A DNA stretch of 64,000 nt from Marinimicrobium alkaliphilum (GTDB lineage: Bacteria > Pseudomonadota > Gammaproteobacteria > Pseudomonadales > Cellvibrionaceae). The position numbers were made by a program, and so were the translations under genes. Position 1 is the first letter of the stretch, and each line of letters begins with the position of its first letter. Of this stretch, positions 9,084-19,121 are shown in pieces. Location of the stretch: positions 295,508 through 359,507 of the forward strand of contig NZ_QGMQ01000006.1 of NCBI RefSeq assembly GCF_003259155.1, written 5' to 3'. The notes under the pieces are model-generated. The model saw only the letters and a list, made by a program, of their open reading frames with translations, had not been told where the DNA came from and ran no database searches.

Positions 9084-11294
9084 ATGAATAAACTCTTATT
9101 AATAGGTGTCATTCTGGTGACCGCCCTGGGGGCGGCACTCAAGGCCAACGCCGAAGACGGCTACGACATGTGGCTGCGCTACCAACCGGTCACCGACCCA
9201 CAGTTGCTGCGCAGCTACCGCACGCAGCTCCAGCACCTGGTGGTGCAGGGGGATTCCGAGGTCCTGCAGTCCGCCCAGCGCGAACTGGTCATGGGCCTTG
9301 AAGGCCTGCTCGAGCGCGACCTGTCCACTGCCGACAGCATTCAACGCCGCGGCTCTCTGGTGATCGGTACCCCGGAGAGTTCGGCACTGGTTGCCGGTCT
9401 GGACTGGGGCGAACGCCTGGCCGCCGTAGGTCCCGAAGGCTTCATTATCGAGTCGACCCGGGTCAACGGCCGCCCCGCCACCGTAATCGCCTCAGAGGGC
9501 GATACCGGCGTGCTCTACGGCGCTTTCCATCTGCTGCGCAAATTACAGACGCAACAACACATCGGTGATATTGCCATCACCGAGGCCCCCAAGGTCAAGC
9601 ACCGGGTGGTCAATCACTGGGATAACCTGGATCGCCGGGTCGAGCGCGGCTATGCCGGCCTGTCCCTGTGGGACTGGGGCACCCTGCCCGAATGGAAGGA
9701 CAACCCCCGCTACCACGACTATGCGCGCATGAACGCCTCTTTGGGCATCAACGGCACCGCGATCAACAACGTCAACGCCGACCCGCGCATCCTGACGGAC
9801 CAGTTCCTGGAAAAGGTCGCCGCCCTGGCCAGCGTATTCAGTCAATACGGCATCAAGACCTACATCTCGCTGAACTTTGATGCGCCCCGCGCCTTTGGCG
9901 ACGTGGATACCGCCGACCCCCTCGACCCGCGCGTACAGCAGTGGTGGAAAGACACCACCGATCGCGTTTACGAGCACATCCCCGACTTTGGTGGCTTTCT
10001 GGTGAAAGCGGATTCTGAGGGCGAGCCCGGCCCCCACGGCTACGGCCGCACCCACGCCGACGGCGCCAACATGCTCGCCCGGGCGGTAGAGCCCCACGGC
10101 GGTGTGATCTTCTGGCGGGCATTCGTTTACGACCCGGAGCAGAAAGACCGCTTCCGCGAGGCCTATGACGAGTTTATGCCCCTGGACGGCAAGTTCATGG
10201 ACAACGTGATCCTCCAGATCAAGAACGGCCCCATCGACTTCCAGCCCCGGGAGCCCTTCTCGCCCCTGTTCGGCGGTCTGAAAGAGACCAACATCATGCT
10301 GGAGCTGCAGGTCACTCAGGAGTACTTCGGTTTCTCCTACCACCTGGCCTACCAGGGTCCGCTGTTTGAAGAAGTGCTCCAGGCCGACACCTATGCCCAG
10401 GGCGAAGGCAGCACCGTCGGCCGGATTTTGGGCGGCGAGGTCTTCGAGTACTCCCAGACCGGCATGGCCGGCGTCATCAACCCCGGGACCGATCGCAACT
10501 GGACCGGCCACCCCTTCGTGCAATCCAGCTGGTACGCCTTTGGCCGCATGGCCTGGGACTATGAACTGACCTCGGACGACATCGCCGACGAGTGGCTGCG
10601 CATGACCTTCACCAACAACGCGGACTTCCTGGCCCCGCTCTACGAAGTCATGGACATCTCCCGGGAAGCGGGCGTCAACTACCGCAACCCCCTGGGCCTG
10701 ACCCACCTCTACGCCCAGGGCCACCACTACGGCCCCGCGCCCTGGTACGACTACGCCGAGCGCATGGACTGGACCGCCTGGTACTACCACCGCGCCACCG
10801 AAGACGGCATCGGCTTCGACCGCACCGAGACCGGCTCCAACGCCGTCGAGCAATACCACGAACCCGTGCGCTCACACTTCGCCAACCTGGACGAGATCGA
10901 CGAAGACTTCCTGCTCTGGTTCCACCACGTACCCTGGGGTCACGAAATGAACTCCGGCCGCACGTTGTGGGAAGAGCTGGTGTACAAGTACGACAAAGGC
11001 GTACAACAGGTGAAAGACATGCAGGCCCGCTGGGCCGAAGTGGAAGGGTTGATCGACGAGCAGCGCTACCAGCATGTGAAGGCCCTGCTCGAGATCCAGC
11101 TGCGCGATGCGATCCGCTGGCGCGACTCCTGTGTGCTCTATTTCCAGAGCGTCAATGGCCTGGCTATGCCGACCGGGGCCAGGGAAGCGCAGAACACCCT
11201 GGAGCACTACAAGATGCTGGAACACACCCACTACGTGCCCGACCCCTGGCACCCCAAAGGCAACGACCGCCGGGTCCACTTCGAACTCGACTAA
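9084..11294 (+). CDS. aguA: Alpha-glucuronidase, GH67
   Basis: Removes 4-O-methyl-glucuronic acid from the non-reducing end of xylo-oligosaccharides. The 736-residue protein starts with a signal-like segment ([19 protein letters not shown]), so it may be periplasmic or membrane-attached, as in related Cellvibrio enzymes. The three catalytic acids known from Cellvibrio japonicus GlcA67A (E292, D365, E393) are all found with a constant offset of 20: Glu312 in ADSEGEPGP, Asp385 in NGPIDFQP and Glu413 in VTQEY. The C-terminal domain is complete, ending near the [14 protein letters not shown] motif. It belongs functionally with xylA/xylB and the TonB receptor upstream. Two large inverted repeats follow the stop. 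Confidence 0.96.
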   Translation: MNKLLLIGVILVTALGAALKANAEDGYDMWLRYQPVTDPQLLRSYRTQLQHLVVQGDSEVLQSAQRELVMGLEGLLERDLSTADSIQRRGSLVIGTPESSALVAGLDWGERLAAVGPEGFIIESTRVNGRPATVIASEGDTGVLYGAFHLLRKLQTQQHIGDIAITEAPKVKHRVVNHWDNLDRRVERGYAGLSLWDWGTLPEWKDNPRYHDYARMNASLGINGTAINNVNADPRILTDQFLEKVAALASVFSQYGIKTYISLNFDAPRAFGDVDTADPLDPRVQQWWKDTTDRVYEHIPDFGGFLVKADSEGEPGPHGYGRTHADGANMLARAVEPHGGVIFWRAFVYDPEQKDRFREAYDEFMPLDGKFMDNVILQIKNGPIDFQPREPFSPLFGGLKETNIMLELQVTQEYFGFSYHLAYQGPLFEEVLQADTYAQGEGSTVGRILGGEVFEYSQTGMAGVINPGTDRNWTGHPFVQSSWYAFGRMAWDYELTSDDIADEWLRMTFTNNADFLAPLYEVMDISREAGVNYRNPLGLTHLYAQGHHYGPAPWYDYAERMDWTAWYYHRATEDGIGFDRTETGSNAVEQYHEPVRSHFANLDEIDEDFLLWFHHVPWGHEMNSGRTLWEELVYKYDKGVQQVKDMQARWAEVEGLIDEQRYQHVKALLEIQLRDAIRWRDSCVLYFQSVNGLAMPTGAREAQNTLEHYKMLEHTHYVPDPWHPKGNDRRVHFELD

Positions 11295-11304
11295 CGTATT
11301 GGGG

Positions 11305-11469
11305 GAGTCGGGCCCGGGTGTACCTTTACGAGGCACGCCGTAAACCCGGTCCCTACGCGCTCCCGGCGCTTCGGGACACTTCCCACTTCCCTGTGGGTCG
11401 TCCATGGGGGCTCGACTGCCGCCATCCAGGCGGCAGACGTCCTCGTAAAGGTACACCCGGTCCCGACTT
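11305..11469. repeat. Inverted-repeat element with dispersed core (copy 1)
   Basis: Two 29-base arms at 11305-11333 and 11441-11469 are inverted copies matching at 27 positions. They enclose about 107 bases. The inside (roughly 11330-11405, read on the minus strand) is nearly identical to a stretch at about 34471-34545. The shared part contains ATGGACGACCCACAGGGAAG followed by TGGGAAGTG and CCCGAAGCGCCGGGAGCGCG. This is therefore a dispersed extragenic element, not only the terminator of the alpha-glucuronidase gene, although the hairpin could end transcription. No coding potential is evident. Confidence 0.85.
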
Positions 11470-11483
11470 AGCTGGCACTGAAG

Positions 11484-11590
11484 CCACTGGGGTCGGTAGT
11501 GCCTTTGGCAACCCTCGCGTCAGGGATGACGCGCGGGAGCTACAAGGATGTATTCACCGCGTTTGCCAAAGGCACTACCGACCCCAGTGG
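11484..11590. repeat. Perfect 28-bp inverted-repeat element with inner hairpin
   Basis: Arms at 11484-11511 and 11563-11590 are exact reverse complements over 28 bases. The partial match TTAGCT/AGCTAA extends the symmetry outward on both sides. The 51-base interior holds a second perfect hairpin, GCGTCA-GGGA-TGACGC, and a tail reading CTACAAGGATGTATTCACCG. The tail of copy 1 at 11.3 kb and of the 34.4-kb copy has a similar TTCACGGCG/TTACGGCG sequence. The element lies only 14 bases after the first one and 10 bases from the end of the convergent lipoprotein gene. It could act as a bidirectional terminator. Confidence 0.85.
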
Positions 11591-11599
11591 CCGTCCAAG

Positions 11600-12736
11600 C
11601 TAAAGCATAAAATCCGGCAACAACGACTCCGCATGCTCCCGCAACGCCCGGGCACGCTCACCATCCCCCCGATGCTCATAAATATCCGCCAGCAACTCAT
11701 AGAACCGAGGCTCACCCGGCTCCTTGGCAATCGCCTGCTGCACCCAATCGTAGGCCCGATCCCACTCCTCCCGATCCAGATTGCGCCGCGCCAGCGTGTA
11801 TAAATAGTAAGGATTGGCCCGGCGATGGCGCTCGGCCAACTCCGCCAGCTTATCGGCCAGCGCCCACTCGCCCATATGCCGGTACAGCCCCCCGAGATTC
11901 GTGATCGCGGTAAGATCATCGCCCCGGACCTGCAGCGCCTGCTGATAGAGCGCCTCCGCCTCCTGTGCAAAGCCCGCGCGCCGATAGAGCACCGCCAGAT
12001 TGCTCCAGATATAGGCCCGGTCAGCACTGAGCGTGAGCGCCTTGCGCAGATACAGAAACGCATCCTGAGTTTGCCCGAGCGTCATCAGTTCCATGGCCCG
12101 GTTGTTGTAGTAGAGCGCCGCCATCGACTCGGGGGAAATCGCCCGCTGCGGATACACGGGACTGTAGCGCTCCATCTCCAGGTCGACGATTACCTGACTG
12201 CGATCGCGCAGATTGACAACCCCGTTGACGTGCCGCAACAACACAAAGTAGTCATCCGTCTCGTCAGCGCGCATATCCCACGCATCGGGCACGTCCACCT
12301 CATTGAACTCGGCATTGAGCCCCAGGTGCCGTGCCATAGCCACAAACAGCAAGGTAAAGCTGACGCAGTTGGCCACCCGATTCTCGAATGCCCGGCCGGG
12401 CGGCAACGTCAAGTAAGGATAATAGCGAATGCCGTGATTGGTGCTGAGCAGCAATGCATTGTGCAGGGCCCGGGCCTTCTGGAACTCACCCCGAACATGG
12501 CCGGTATTCTCCTCGGCAAAAAGCTGTTGCGAGCGGCTCAGCGCGAACAGTTCTTCCTCGGGCAGCTCACTGGCCTCGTACGGCCGCCCCAACAGAGGCG
12601 CACCCGACAGGGCACCGGCCAACACCACCGAATCGGGCGGCGCCACCGGCGAGGCGGGCGGGCCCGGGCTGGCGCAGCCGCCAGCCAGCAGTAACATCAC
12701 AAAAAACAGCCAACGCAATACCATAACCTGAACCAT
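11600..12736 (-). CDS. Lipoprotein with transglutaminase-like and TPR domains
   Basis: A 378-residue envelope protein. The N-terminus is a lipoprotein signal with lipobox LAGGC (Cys21). Residues of about 85-200 resemble a transglutaminase-like fold: NCVSFTLLFVAMARHLGL contains the candidate catalytic Cys124, and a later His lies in LLRHVNGVVNL. From about residue 205 to the end there are at least four TPR-like helical pairs (AALYYNNRAMELMTLGQ, AYIWSNLAVLYRRAGFAQEA, AITNLGGLYRHMGEWALA, PRFYELLADIYEHRGDGERA). No ribosome site stands out; the ATG at 12724 is an alternative start. It is monocistronic in this window. A scaffolding or peptidase role is possible but unproven. Confidence 0.75.
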   Translation of the reverse strand: MVQVMVLRWLFFVMLLLAGGCASPGPPASPVAPPDSVVLAGALSGAPLLGRPYEASELPEEELFALSRSQQLFAEENTGHVRGEFQKARALHNALLLSTNHGIRYYPYLTLPPGRAFENRVANCVSFTLLFVAMARHLGLNAEFNEVDVPDAWDMRADETDDYFVLLRHVNGVVNLRDRSQVIVDLEMERYSPVYPQRAISPESMAALYYNNRAMELMTLGQTQDAFLYLRKALTLSADRAYIWSNLAVLYRRAGFAQEAEALYQQALQVRGDDLTAITNLGGLYRHMGEWALADKLAELAERHRRANPYYLYTLARRNLDREEWDRAYDWVQQAIAKEPGEPRFYELLADIYEHRGDGERARALREHAESLLPDFML

Positions 12737-12837
12737 TGGGAGCTTGTAAGTGAGACATACCCGCGAACACTTCTATCCATTACCTTAGCAGCCAGCGGCC
12801 TGAGCGCCGCCCCAAGAAAACCCATTGCCCATCTTTT

Positions 12838-12996
12838 TGCACCAAAAGCTGGATTACACATAGCTCCAGATCGCCTTCTCTCGGTGCACGTAAGCGCACC
12901 GGCCCGGCGTTTTGGAACCACAACCGTGCAAATCGACAAATACCCCAACAAATGTGCACCAACAATCGACAGCGGACGTTCTGGCACAAACCTTGA
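12838..12996 (+). promoter_or_regulatory. Candidate NtrC sites and sigma-54 promoter of the nitrate transporter operon
   Basis: The gap of about 390 bases before the nitrate transporter genes has no convincing gene. It holds NtrC-like half-sites TGCACC at 12838 and 12955 and GGTGCA at 12883. A near-consensus sigma-54 promoter, TGGCAC-N5-TTGAA, lies at 12982-12996; the -24 GG is present but the -12 GC reads GA. Two further GTGCAC motifs occur at about 13021 and 13047, between promoter and gene. Nitrogen control of nitrate uptake would be expected. The half-sites are not arranged as full TGCACC-N5-GGTGCA palindromes, so confidence is moderate at best. Confidence 0.4.
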
Positions 12997-13130
12997 ATAA
13001 CCCTGTGTGACAAAGAAGCTGTGCACGCGGCCCAAAGGCGGGTTCGTGCACTCGGGTAAAGGCGCCCATCGACACACTGCGGACAACGCGGTCGACGATG
13101 CGGCGCCTTTTATTTTTTCAGGAGAAGAAT

Positions 13131-14525
13131 ATGACCATCAGCGGCAAACCCTTTATTCAAAATTGCGTCACCCAACTCAAGCACAGCGCTGCCGTCGCGG
13201 CACTGCTACTACTGAGTGCGCCCGGCCTCGCCCTCGGGCCACCGGAAAAAGAAGATCTGAACTTCGGTTTTATCAAGCTCACCGACATGGTGCCGCTCGC
13301 CATTGCCTATGAGCGCGGCTACTTTGAAGACGAAGGTCTGTACGTCTCCCTTGAGGCGCAGTCCAACTGGCGCGTGCTGCTGGATCGGGTGATCTCCGGG
13401 GAGCTGGATGGCGCGCACATGCTCGCCGGCCAACCTCTGGGTGCCACCATCGGCTTCGGCACCGAGGCTCACGTGGTCACCGCGTTTACCATGGACCTCA
13501 ACGGCAATGCCTGCACCCTGTCCAACGACGTCTGGAACGCGATGCGCCCGCACCTGGACACCGATGAAGACGACCGCCCCATTCATCCGATTTCCGCCGC
13601 GCACCTCAAGCCGGTCATCGAAAACTTTGCCGATAAGGGCGATGCCTTCCGTTTGGGTATGGTCTTTCCGGTCTCCACTCACAACTACGAGTTGCGCTAC
13701 TGGCTGGCGGCCGGCGGCATTCATCCCGGCTACTACGCCCCCCAGCGTAGCGACACCTCCGGGCAGCTCGGGGCCGACGTGCTGATTTCCGTCACGCCGC
13801 CGCCCCAGATGCCCGCGACCCTGGAGTCCGGCACCATCAATGGCTACTGCGTGGGCGAGCCCTGGAATCAGCAGGCGGTCTTTCGCGATATCGGCGTCCC
13901 CACCATCACCGACTATGACATCCGCAACAATATTGCCGAGAAAGTCTTTGGGGTCACCAACAGCTGGGCTGAAGAAAACCCCAACACCCACATTCGCGTG
14001 GTCAAAGCGCTGATCCGCGCAGGCAAATGGCTGGATGAAAACGACAACGCCAACCGTGCCGAAGCGGCAAAAATTATTTCCCGCTCCCATTACGTGGGCG
14101 CAGACGAGGAGGTCATCGCCAACAGCATGACCGGCATCTTTGAGTTCGAAAAAGGGGATGTACGCCCTGCGCCAGACTACAACGTTTTCTTCCGCTACAA
14201 CGCCACCTACCCCTTCTATTCGGATGCGGTCTGGTACCTGACCCAGATGCGCCGCTGGGGCCAGATTCCCGAGCACAAGCCGGACAACTGGTATCAGGAA
14301 ATGGCTCAAAAGGTGTTTATGCCCGAAGTGTACGAGCAGGCCGCCCGGGCGTTGATCGCCGAAGGCAAAATGACCGCCGGCGACTTCCCGGACTTCGAGA
14401 CCGAATCCGGCTATCGCTCAGCGGAGCACACCACCTTTATCGATGGCATCACCTTTGACGCCAACAAACCCAACGATTACCTCAAACAATTCAGCATTGG
14501 GCTGAAAGGCGACGACACACCTTAG
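13131..14525 (+). CDS. Nitrate/bicarbonate-type ABC transporter substrate-binding protein (NrtA-like)
   Basis: Periplasmic binding protein that presents the anion to the membrane components encoded next. The start at 13131 has AGGAGAAG immediately upstream; an in-frame ATG 33 bases earlier lacks this. The 464-residue protein begins with a signal peptide ([17 protein letters not shown]). It continues with the NrtA/CmpA pattern: [47 protein letters not shown] and [11 protein letters not shown]. Permease and ATPase genes follow with spacings of 22 and 29 bases. Nitrate is the most likely ligand from the LNGNACTLS region; cyanate or bicarbonate cannot be excluded. No nitrate reductase gene is in the window. 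Confidence 0.87.
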   Translation: MTISGKPFIQNCVTQLKHSAAVAALLLLSAPGLALGPPEKEDLNFGFIKLTDMVPLAIAYERGYFEDEGLYVSLEAQSNWRVLLDRVISGELDGAHMLAGQPLGATIGFGTEAHVVTAFTMDLNGNACTLSNDVWNAMRPHLDTDEDDRPIHPISAAHLKPVIENFADKGDAFRLGMVFPVSTHNYELRYWLAAGGIHPGYYAPQRSDTSGQLGADVLISVTPPPQMPATLESGTINGYCVGEPWNQQAVFRDIGVPTITDYDIRNNIAEKVFGVTNSWAEENPNTHIRVVKALIRAGKWLDENDNANRAEAAKIISRSHYVGADEEVIANSMTGIFEFEKGDVRPAPDYNVFFRYNATYPFYSDAVWYLTQMRRWGQIPEHKPDNWYQEMAQKVFMPEVYEQAARALIAEGKMTAGDFPDFETESGYRSAEHTTFIDGITFDANKPNDYLKQFSIGLKGDDTP

Positions 14526-14547
14526 TGCCCCGCACCTGGAGTTGACC

Positions 14548-15534
14548 ATGAATACCGCACAACTGTATCTCAAACGTTTTTCACCCTCGGGGATTTCAGT
14601 ACCCGCGCTGGGTCGCTTCGCACTCAGCGCGCTTATCCCCATGCTTGGCCTGGTTGTCTTTCTGGCAATCTGGCACCTGGGTGCCCAGCGCATCGACACC
14701 TCTCTGGGGACCTTCCCCGGCCCCGGGGAGGTGGCGAGCCAGTGGTCAAATCTGGTGGATGAACACCGCACGGAGCGCGCCCGCGAAGCGGCCTTTTACG
14801 AGCGCCAGGAGGTGCGCAACGCCGAAGTACTGGCCCAGGACCCGGATGCCGAAATCCGCTGGCGCGAGTTTCGTGGGCGCCCCACCTTCTTCGATCAGAT
14901 GTTCACCAGTCTGTGGACCGTGCTAAGCGGCTTTTTACTTGCGACCCTTATCGCCGTTCCTCTGGGCATCATGATTGGCCTGAGCCAGACGCTCTACCGG
15001 GCGATCAATCCGGTGATCCAGATTTTCAAACCGGTATCGCCCCTGGCGTGGCTGCCTCTGGTTACCCTGGTGGTCAGTGCCGTCTATGTCAGCAGTGACC
15101 CGATGTTTTCGCGCTCATTTCTGGTATCGATGATTACCGTCACCTTGTGCTCGCTCTGGCCCACGCTGATCAACACCGCCGTAGGTGTCACCAGCGTCAG
15201 CCAGGACCTGCAGAATGTCAGTCGCGTACTGCGCCTTAACTGGTTTACCCACGTGGTTAAAATCGTTTTGCCCTCGGCCATCCCCATGATCTTTACCGGC
15301 TTGCGCCTGTCACTGGGGATTGCCTGGATGGTATTGATTGCCGCCGAGATGCTGGCACAAAACCCCGGGCTGGGAAAATTTGTCTGGGATGAATTCCAGA
15401 ACGGCTCATCCAGTTCATTGGGGCGTATTTGTGTCGCGGTGCTGGTTATCGGTTTTATCGGTTTTCTGCTCGACCGGGCGATGCTGTTTATCCAGCGCTT
15501 TGCCAGCTGGGATAAGTCCGCCATCCTGCGCTAA
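14548..15534 (+). CDS. Nitrate-type ABC transporter permease (NrtB-like)
   Basis: Inner-membrane permease of the binding-protein-dependent type. The ATG at 14548 is chosen because GGAG sits six bases upstream; a TTG six bases earlier is less likely. The 328-residue protein has a first membrane segment near residues 25-45 and then a charged periplasmic or cytoplasmic insert (residues 70-115, rich in Arg/Glu). The core permease domain includes SLWTVLSGFLLATLIAVPLG, FKPVSPLAWLPL and GLRLSLGIAWMVLIAAEM, the EAA-type loop that docks to the ATPase. It sits between the substrate-binding and ATP-binding genes in one operon. Confidence 0.88.
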   Translation: MNTAQLYLKRFSPSGISVPALGRFALSALIPMLGLVVFLAIWHLGAQRIDTSLGTFPGPGEVASQWSNLVDEHRTERAREAAFYERQEVRNAEVLAQDPDAEIRWREFRGRPTFFDQMFTSLWTVLSGFLLATLIAVPLGIMIGLSQTLYRAINPVIQIFKPVSPLAWLPLVTLVVSAVYVSSDPMFSRSFLVSMITVTLCSLWPTLINTAVGVTSVSQDLQNVSRVLRLNWFTHVVKIVLPSAIPMIFTGLRLSLGIAWMVLIAAEMLAQNPGLGKFVWDEFQNGSSSSLGRICVAVLVIGFIGFLLDRAMLFIQRFASWDKSAILR

Positions 15535-15563
15535 CCGCCTATCAACTATCCGGAGAATGTTTT

Positions 15564-16412
15564 ATGGCTAAGGTACATCTGGAACTGAGCGATGTGGGAA
15601 TGACGTTTCCCACCCCCAAGGGGCCTTTTTGTGCCCTGCAAAACATCAATCTCAAGATCGCCAAAGGCGAGTTTGTCTCCCTTATTGGCCACTCGGGTTG
15701 CGGTAAATCCACCGTGCTGAATATTGTCGCCGGCCTGCATCAGGCCACCCAGGGCGGTGTATTGCTCAATGGCAAGGAGGTCGATGCCCCCGGACCGGAG
15801 CGTGCAGTGGTTTTCCAGAACCACTCACTGCTGCCCTGGTTGAGCACCTACCAGAATGTCGAGCTGGCCGTGCGCCAGGTGTTTGGACGCTCCAGGAGCC
15901 GCGCCGAAATGCGCGACTGGATTCTCCATAACCTGGAGCTGGTACAGATGGGACACGCACTGGACAAAAGACCGAGTGAAATTTCCGGCGGCATGAAACA
16001 GCGGGTTGGCATTGCCCGGGCCCTGGCCATGGAGCCGGAAGTCTTGCTGATGGATGAACCCTTCGGGGCGCTCGATGCACTCACCCGGGCACACCTGCAG
16101 GATTCACTGATGGACATTCAGGCCACCTTGGGCAACACCGTGATCATGATTACCCACGATGTCGACGAAGCAGTGCTCCTGTCGGATCGCGTCGTCATGA
16201 TGACCAACGGCCCCTCGGCCTCCATTGGGGAAATACTGGATGTCGGGATTGAGCGCCCGCGCGATCGCCTGGCCCTGGCGGAAGACCGACGCTACAACGA
16301 CTGCCGGACAGCCGTACTGCGCTTCCTGTACGAGAAACACAAAAAGGTTGAACCGCTTGCACCGCGGCGCAAGGCCAGCGCAGAGCCAACCGCAAAGGCC
16401 GGCTCCGCTTAG
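15564..16412 (+). CDS. Nitrate-type ABC transporter ATP-binding protein (NrtD-like)
   Basis: Cytoplasmic ATPase that drives the transporter. The 282-residue protein has all catalytic motifs: Walker A GHSGCGKST (about residues 38-46), the Q-loop in VFQNHSLLPW, the signature ISGGMKQRVGIARAL, Walker B VLLMDEPFGALDA and the switch histidine in MITHDVDEAV. It lacks the extra substrate-binding domain seen in NrtC, so it corresponds to NrtD. The last 25 residues are a basic Ala-rich tail. It is the last gene of the operon; the convergent ppc gene ends 22 bases later. Confidence 0.9.
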   Translation: MAKVHLELSDVGMTFPTPKGPFCALQNINLKIAKGEFVSLIGHSGCGKSTVLNIVAGLHQATQGGVLLNGKEVDAPGPERAVVFQNHSLLPWLSTYQNVELAVRQVFGRSRSRAEMRDWILHNLELVQMGHALDKRPSEISGGMKQRVGIARALAMEPEVLLMDEPFGALDALTRAHLQDSLMDIQATLGNTVIMITHDVDEAVLLSDRVVMMTNGPSASIGEILDVGIERPRDRLALAEDRRYNDCRTAVLRFLYEKHKKVEPLAPRRKASAEPTAKAGSA

Positions 16413-16434
16413 TCTCGAGCCGCGCACACCGGCC

Positions 16435-19053
16435 CTAGCCGGTGTTGCGCATGCCCGCCGCAATTCCGGCCATGGTCACTTTCAACGCGCGCTCCAGTTC
16501 CGGGCTGAACGCCTTGCCGCTGCGATGGCGTTTAAGCAACTCGGCCTGCAGGTAGTTAAGCGGATCCACATAAGGCTTGCGCACCTCCAGGGACTTCTGC
16601 AGCACCGGTTCGCTCGCGAGCAACTCACCCTGGCCTTTGATCCGGTTGATCAACTGTTCAACCTGCAGCAAGTCAGCGCGCAACTGTTTCCCCAGGCCGT
16701 GCAGTTCCGGGGGCACCAACTGACGTTCGTAGTAGGTACAGATGGGGCCGTCGGCTTTCCCGATCACCATTTCCAGAAGATCGAGGAAACTGGAGAAGAA
16801 CGGCCACTCGTCCACCATTTCCGCCAGCAGCTCCGGCGACTCCTCGAGCGCATGCTCAAGCGCCTGGGCAGTGCCCAACCAGGCGGGCAAGTTCAGGCGC
16901 ACCTGCATCCAGGCAAACACCCAGGGAATCGCGCGCAGACTCTCGACGCCGCCGCTGGCCTTGCGTTTCGCCGGACGGCTGCCGAGGGCCAACAGGTTGA
17001 GTTCCTGCTCCGGGGTCAGGCTGCGGAAGTAATCCACAAACTGCGGGTGGCCGCGCACCACGGCGCGGTAGGCTTCCAGACTTTTCTTGGACATGGTTTC
17101 AATGAGCGCGCGCCACTCGTCCTTGGGCGCCGCGTGAGGCTCCAGGGTCGCCCGTAAGGTCGCCGCCACGTAAGTGGAGAAGCTGGCAAAAGCCACCCGG
17201 GGCAGGCCAAACTTGTAACGGATCATTTCGCCCTGCTCTGTCACCCGGATGCGCCCGCGGACCGAACCCGGGGGCTGGGAGGCCATGGCCTTCTCCACCG
17301 GGCCGCCGCCACGGCCGACAGTGCCGCCGCGGCCGTGGAACAGTACCAGGTTGACCTCGGCCGCCTCGGCCAGCTTCACGAGATTTTCCTGGGCCTTGTA
17401 CTGGGCCCAGGTGGCTGCAAATTTGCCCGCATCCTTGGCCGAATCCGAGTAGCCGATCATGACCGTCTGCCGCCCGCCGGTATACGCCTGATACCAAGGC
17501 AGATCCCACAGCCGTTCCATCACACTCGGGGCCCGCTCCAGGTCATCCAGCGTCTCAAACAACGGAGAAACGGGCATGGCCCAACGCAGGCCACACTCGC
17601 GCAACAGAAGCGCGACCACCAGAACATCTGAAGGCTGCTGCGCCATGGAGATGACATAGTGCGACAATATTTCCTGGGGTTGGCTCGCAATCACCCGGCA
17701 GGTCGCCAACACCTCGGCAGTGTCATCACTCATGGGCCAGTCGGCGGGCAACAGTGGCCGCTTGCCTTCTAATTGCTCCAGCAAAAACGCTTGCCGCTGC
17801 GCTTCATCCCATTCACGGTAACTGCCCAGTTCCAGGTATTGAGTCAGCTCGTCGAGCACTTGCACATGACGGTCGCCATCCTGACGGATATCGAGCGGCA
17901 CAAGGTTTATCCCAAAGCTGTGAATCCGGCGAATGGTATCGAGCAGCGGACCGTTGGCAATGTGTGGCAGCCCCACGTCGTTCAGTGAGCGGTAGCAGGC
18001 CATCAGCGGCTCAAGCAGATCCTCGCGCGAAGAAATCAGTTCCCCCGGCACCTCCGGATTGCGCCCTGCCAGACTTGCCTCACTCCAGGCGAGGGTCGCA
18101 TTCAGGCGCCGTCGCAGGCCCGCAAGTGCATCCCGGTAGGGTGTAGCGCTGTTGGGAAAACGCCCCATCAAATCGGCATTGGCTTGATGCATGCTCAGAT
18201 CGCCGACCAGATTCTCCAGATCCCGGGCGTAAAGCTCAGCCGCCATCCAACGCCCGAGCAACAATACCTCGCGGGTGACCTTGTGGGTCACATTGGGGTT
18301 ACCATCGCGGTCGCCGCCGATCCAGGAATAGAACTTGAACGGCTGCAGGTCGATGGGTAAACACTGCCCCAGGTGATTGCAGCACAACCGATCCAGATGG
18401 CGAATAAAGTCCGGCACGGCCTGCCAGAGACTGTTCTCGATCACCGCAAAGCCCCACTTGGCCTCGTCCACCGCACTCGGTCGCTCGGTGCGGATTTCAT
18501 CGGTGGACCAGATTTCTTCCACCAGTCGGTGCAAGCGACCGTTGAGTTTGTCTTTCTCAAACTGCAGCAGGTTGCCGCGCTGGCGGTCGGCCAGGTTATT
18601 CACCATCTGATCGTACTTGCGGATCAGGGTCCGGCGGGTGACTTCGGTGGGATGTGCCGTCAGCACCAGTTCAATACTCAAATCACCGATCACTTCCGCC
18701 AGCTTGTCCTTGCCATAGCTTTCGGAGAAATCGAACAGCATCTTCTTGAGGCCGTCCTCGGGTTCGGCCTCGGCGCTGGAAAAATACTCCTGTTCGGCGA
18801 TATTGGCCAGATTCAGAAACTGACTGAAGGCCCGGACAATAGGCAGGATCTCGTCGTCATTGAGCCCCTCCAGCAGCGCCACCAGGGCGCTGGCATCATC
18901 ATCCTCACCCTCAATGACAGCTTTGCCCAGCTGGCGAATCTGCTCAATCCGGTCAAAGCGCTCCTCACCCTCGTGATCCTGAATCACGGCGCCCAATAAC
19001 TCTCCCAGCCTGCGCACGTTATCGCGCAGAGTTTCCGGCAACGGTTGTGTCAT
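16435..19053 (-). CDS. ppc: Phosphoenolpyruvate carboxylase
   Basis: Carboxylates phosphoenolpyruvate to oxaloacetate to refill the TCA cycle. The 872-residue protein has the usual family length and the two active-site signatures: LVLTAHPTEVTRRTL with catalytic His134, and VMIGYSDSAKDAGK followed by FHGRGGTVGRGGGP. The C-terminus ends in MRNTG, as in most bacterial enzymes, which bind the effector there. The gene is monocistronic and converges on the nitrate transporter operon. Its upstream region is shared with the divergent diguanylate cyclase gene and contains paired DnaA-box-like sites. Confidence 0.98.
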   Translation of the reverse strand: MTQPLPETLRDNVRRLGELLGAVIQDHEGEERFDRIEQIRQLGKAVIEGEDDDASALVALLEGLNDDEILPIVRAFSQFLNLANIAEQEYFSSAEAEPEDGLKKMLFDFSESYGKDKLAEVIGDLSIELVLTAHPTEVTRRTLIRKYDQMVNNLADRQRGNLLQFEKDKLNGRLHRLVEEIWSTDEIRTERPSAVDEAKWGFAVIENSLWQAVPDFIRHLDRLCCNHLGQCLPIDLQPFKFYSWIGGDRDGNPNVTHKVTREVLLLGRWMAAELYARDLENLVGDLSMHQANADLMGRFPNSATPYRDALAGLRRRLNATLAWSEASLAGRNPEVPGELISSREDLLEPLMACYRSLNDVGLPHIANGPLLDTIRRIHSFGINLVPLDIRQDGDRHVQVLDELTQYLELGSYREWDEAQRQAFLLEQLEGKRPLLPADWPMSDDTAEVLATCRVIASQPQEILSHYVISMAQQPSDVLVVALLLRECGLRWAMPVSPLFETLDDLERAPSVMERLWDLPWYQAYTGGRQTVMIGYSDSAKDAGKFAATWAQYKAQENLVKLAEAAEVNLVLFHGRGGTVGRGGGPVEKAMASQPPGSVRGRIRVTEQGEMIRYKFGLPRVAFASFSTYVAATLRATLEPHAAPKDEWRALIETMSKKSLEAYRAVVRGHPQFVDYFRSLTPEQELNLLALGSRPAKRKASGGVESLRAIPWVFAWMQVRLNLPAWLGTAQALEHALEESPELLAEMVDEWPFFSSFLDLLEMVIGKADGPICTYYERQLVPPELHGLGKQLRADLLQVEQLINRIKGQGELLASEPVLQKSLEVRKPYVDPLNYLQAELLKRHRSGKAFSPELERALKVTMAGIAAGMRNTG

Positions 19054-19121
19054 CTCACAGCTCCCAGGCTATTTCTCGTTCCTGCCAGTATAAGGAGCGC
19101 GGCGCGCGGCGCAAGTGCCTT

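Noticed and set aside
9543..10859. Open frame of 438 codons on the minus strand inside alpha-glucuronidase
   Set aside because: Shadow of the GH67 gene; all three catalytic acids are conserved on the plus strand, and the opposite translation is Val/Gly/His-rich without any family pattern.
10592..11803. Plus-strand frame of 403 codons running from alpha-glucuronidase into the inverted repeats
   Set aside because: It starts inside GH67 in another frame, passes through both repeat elements and is Arg/Pro/Gly-rich; no start signal or homology is visible.
12697..13086. Minus-strand frames in the nitrate operon leader
   Set aside because: Several overlapping frames without ribosome sites or recognisable protein features; the regulatory motifs explain the region better.
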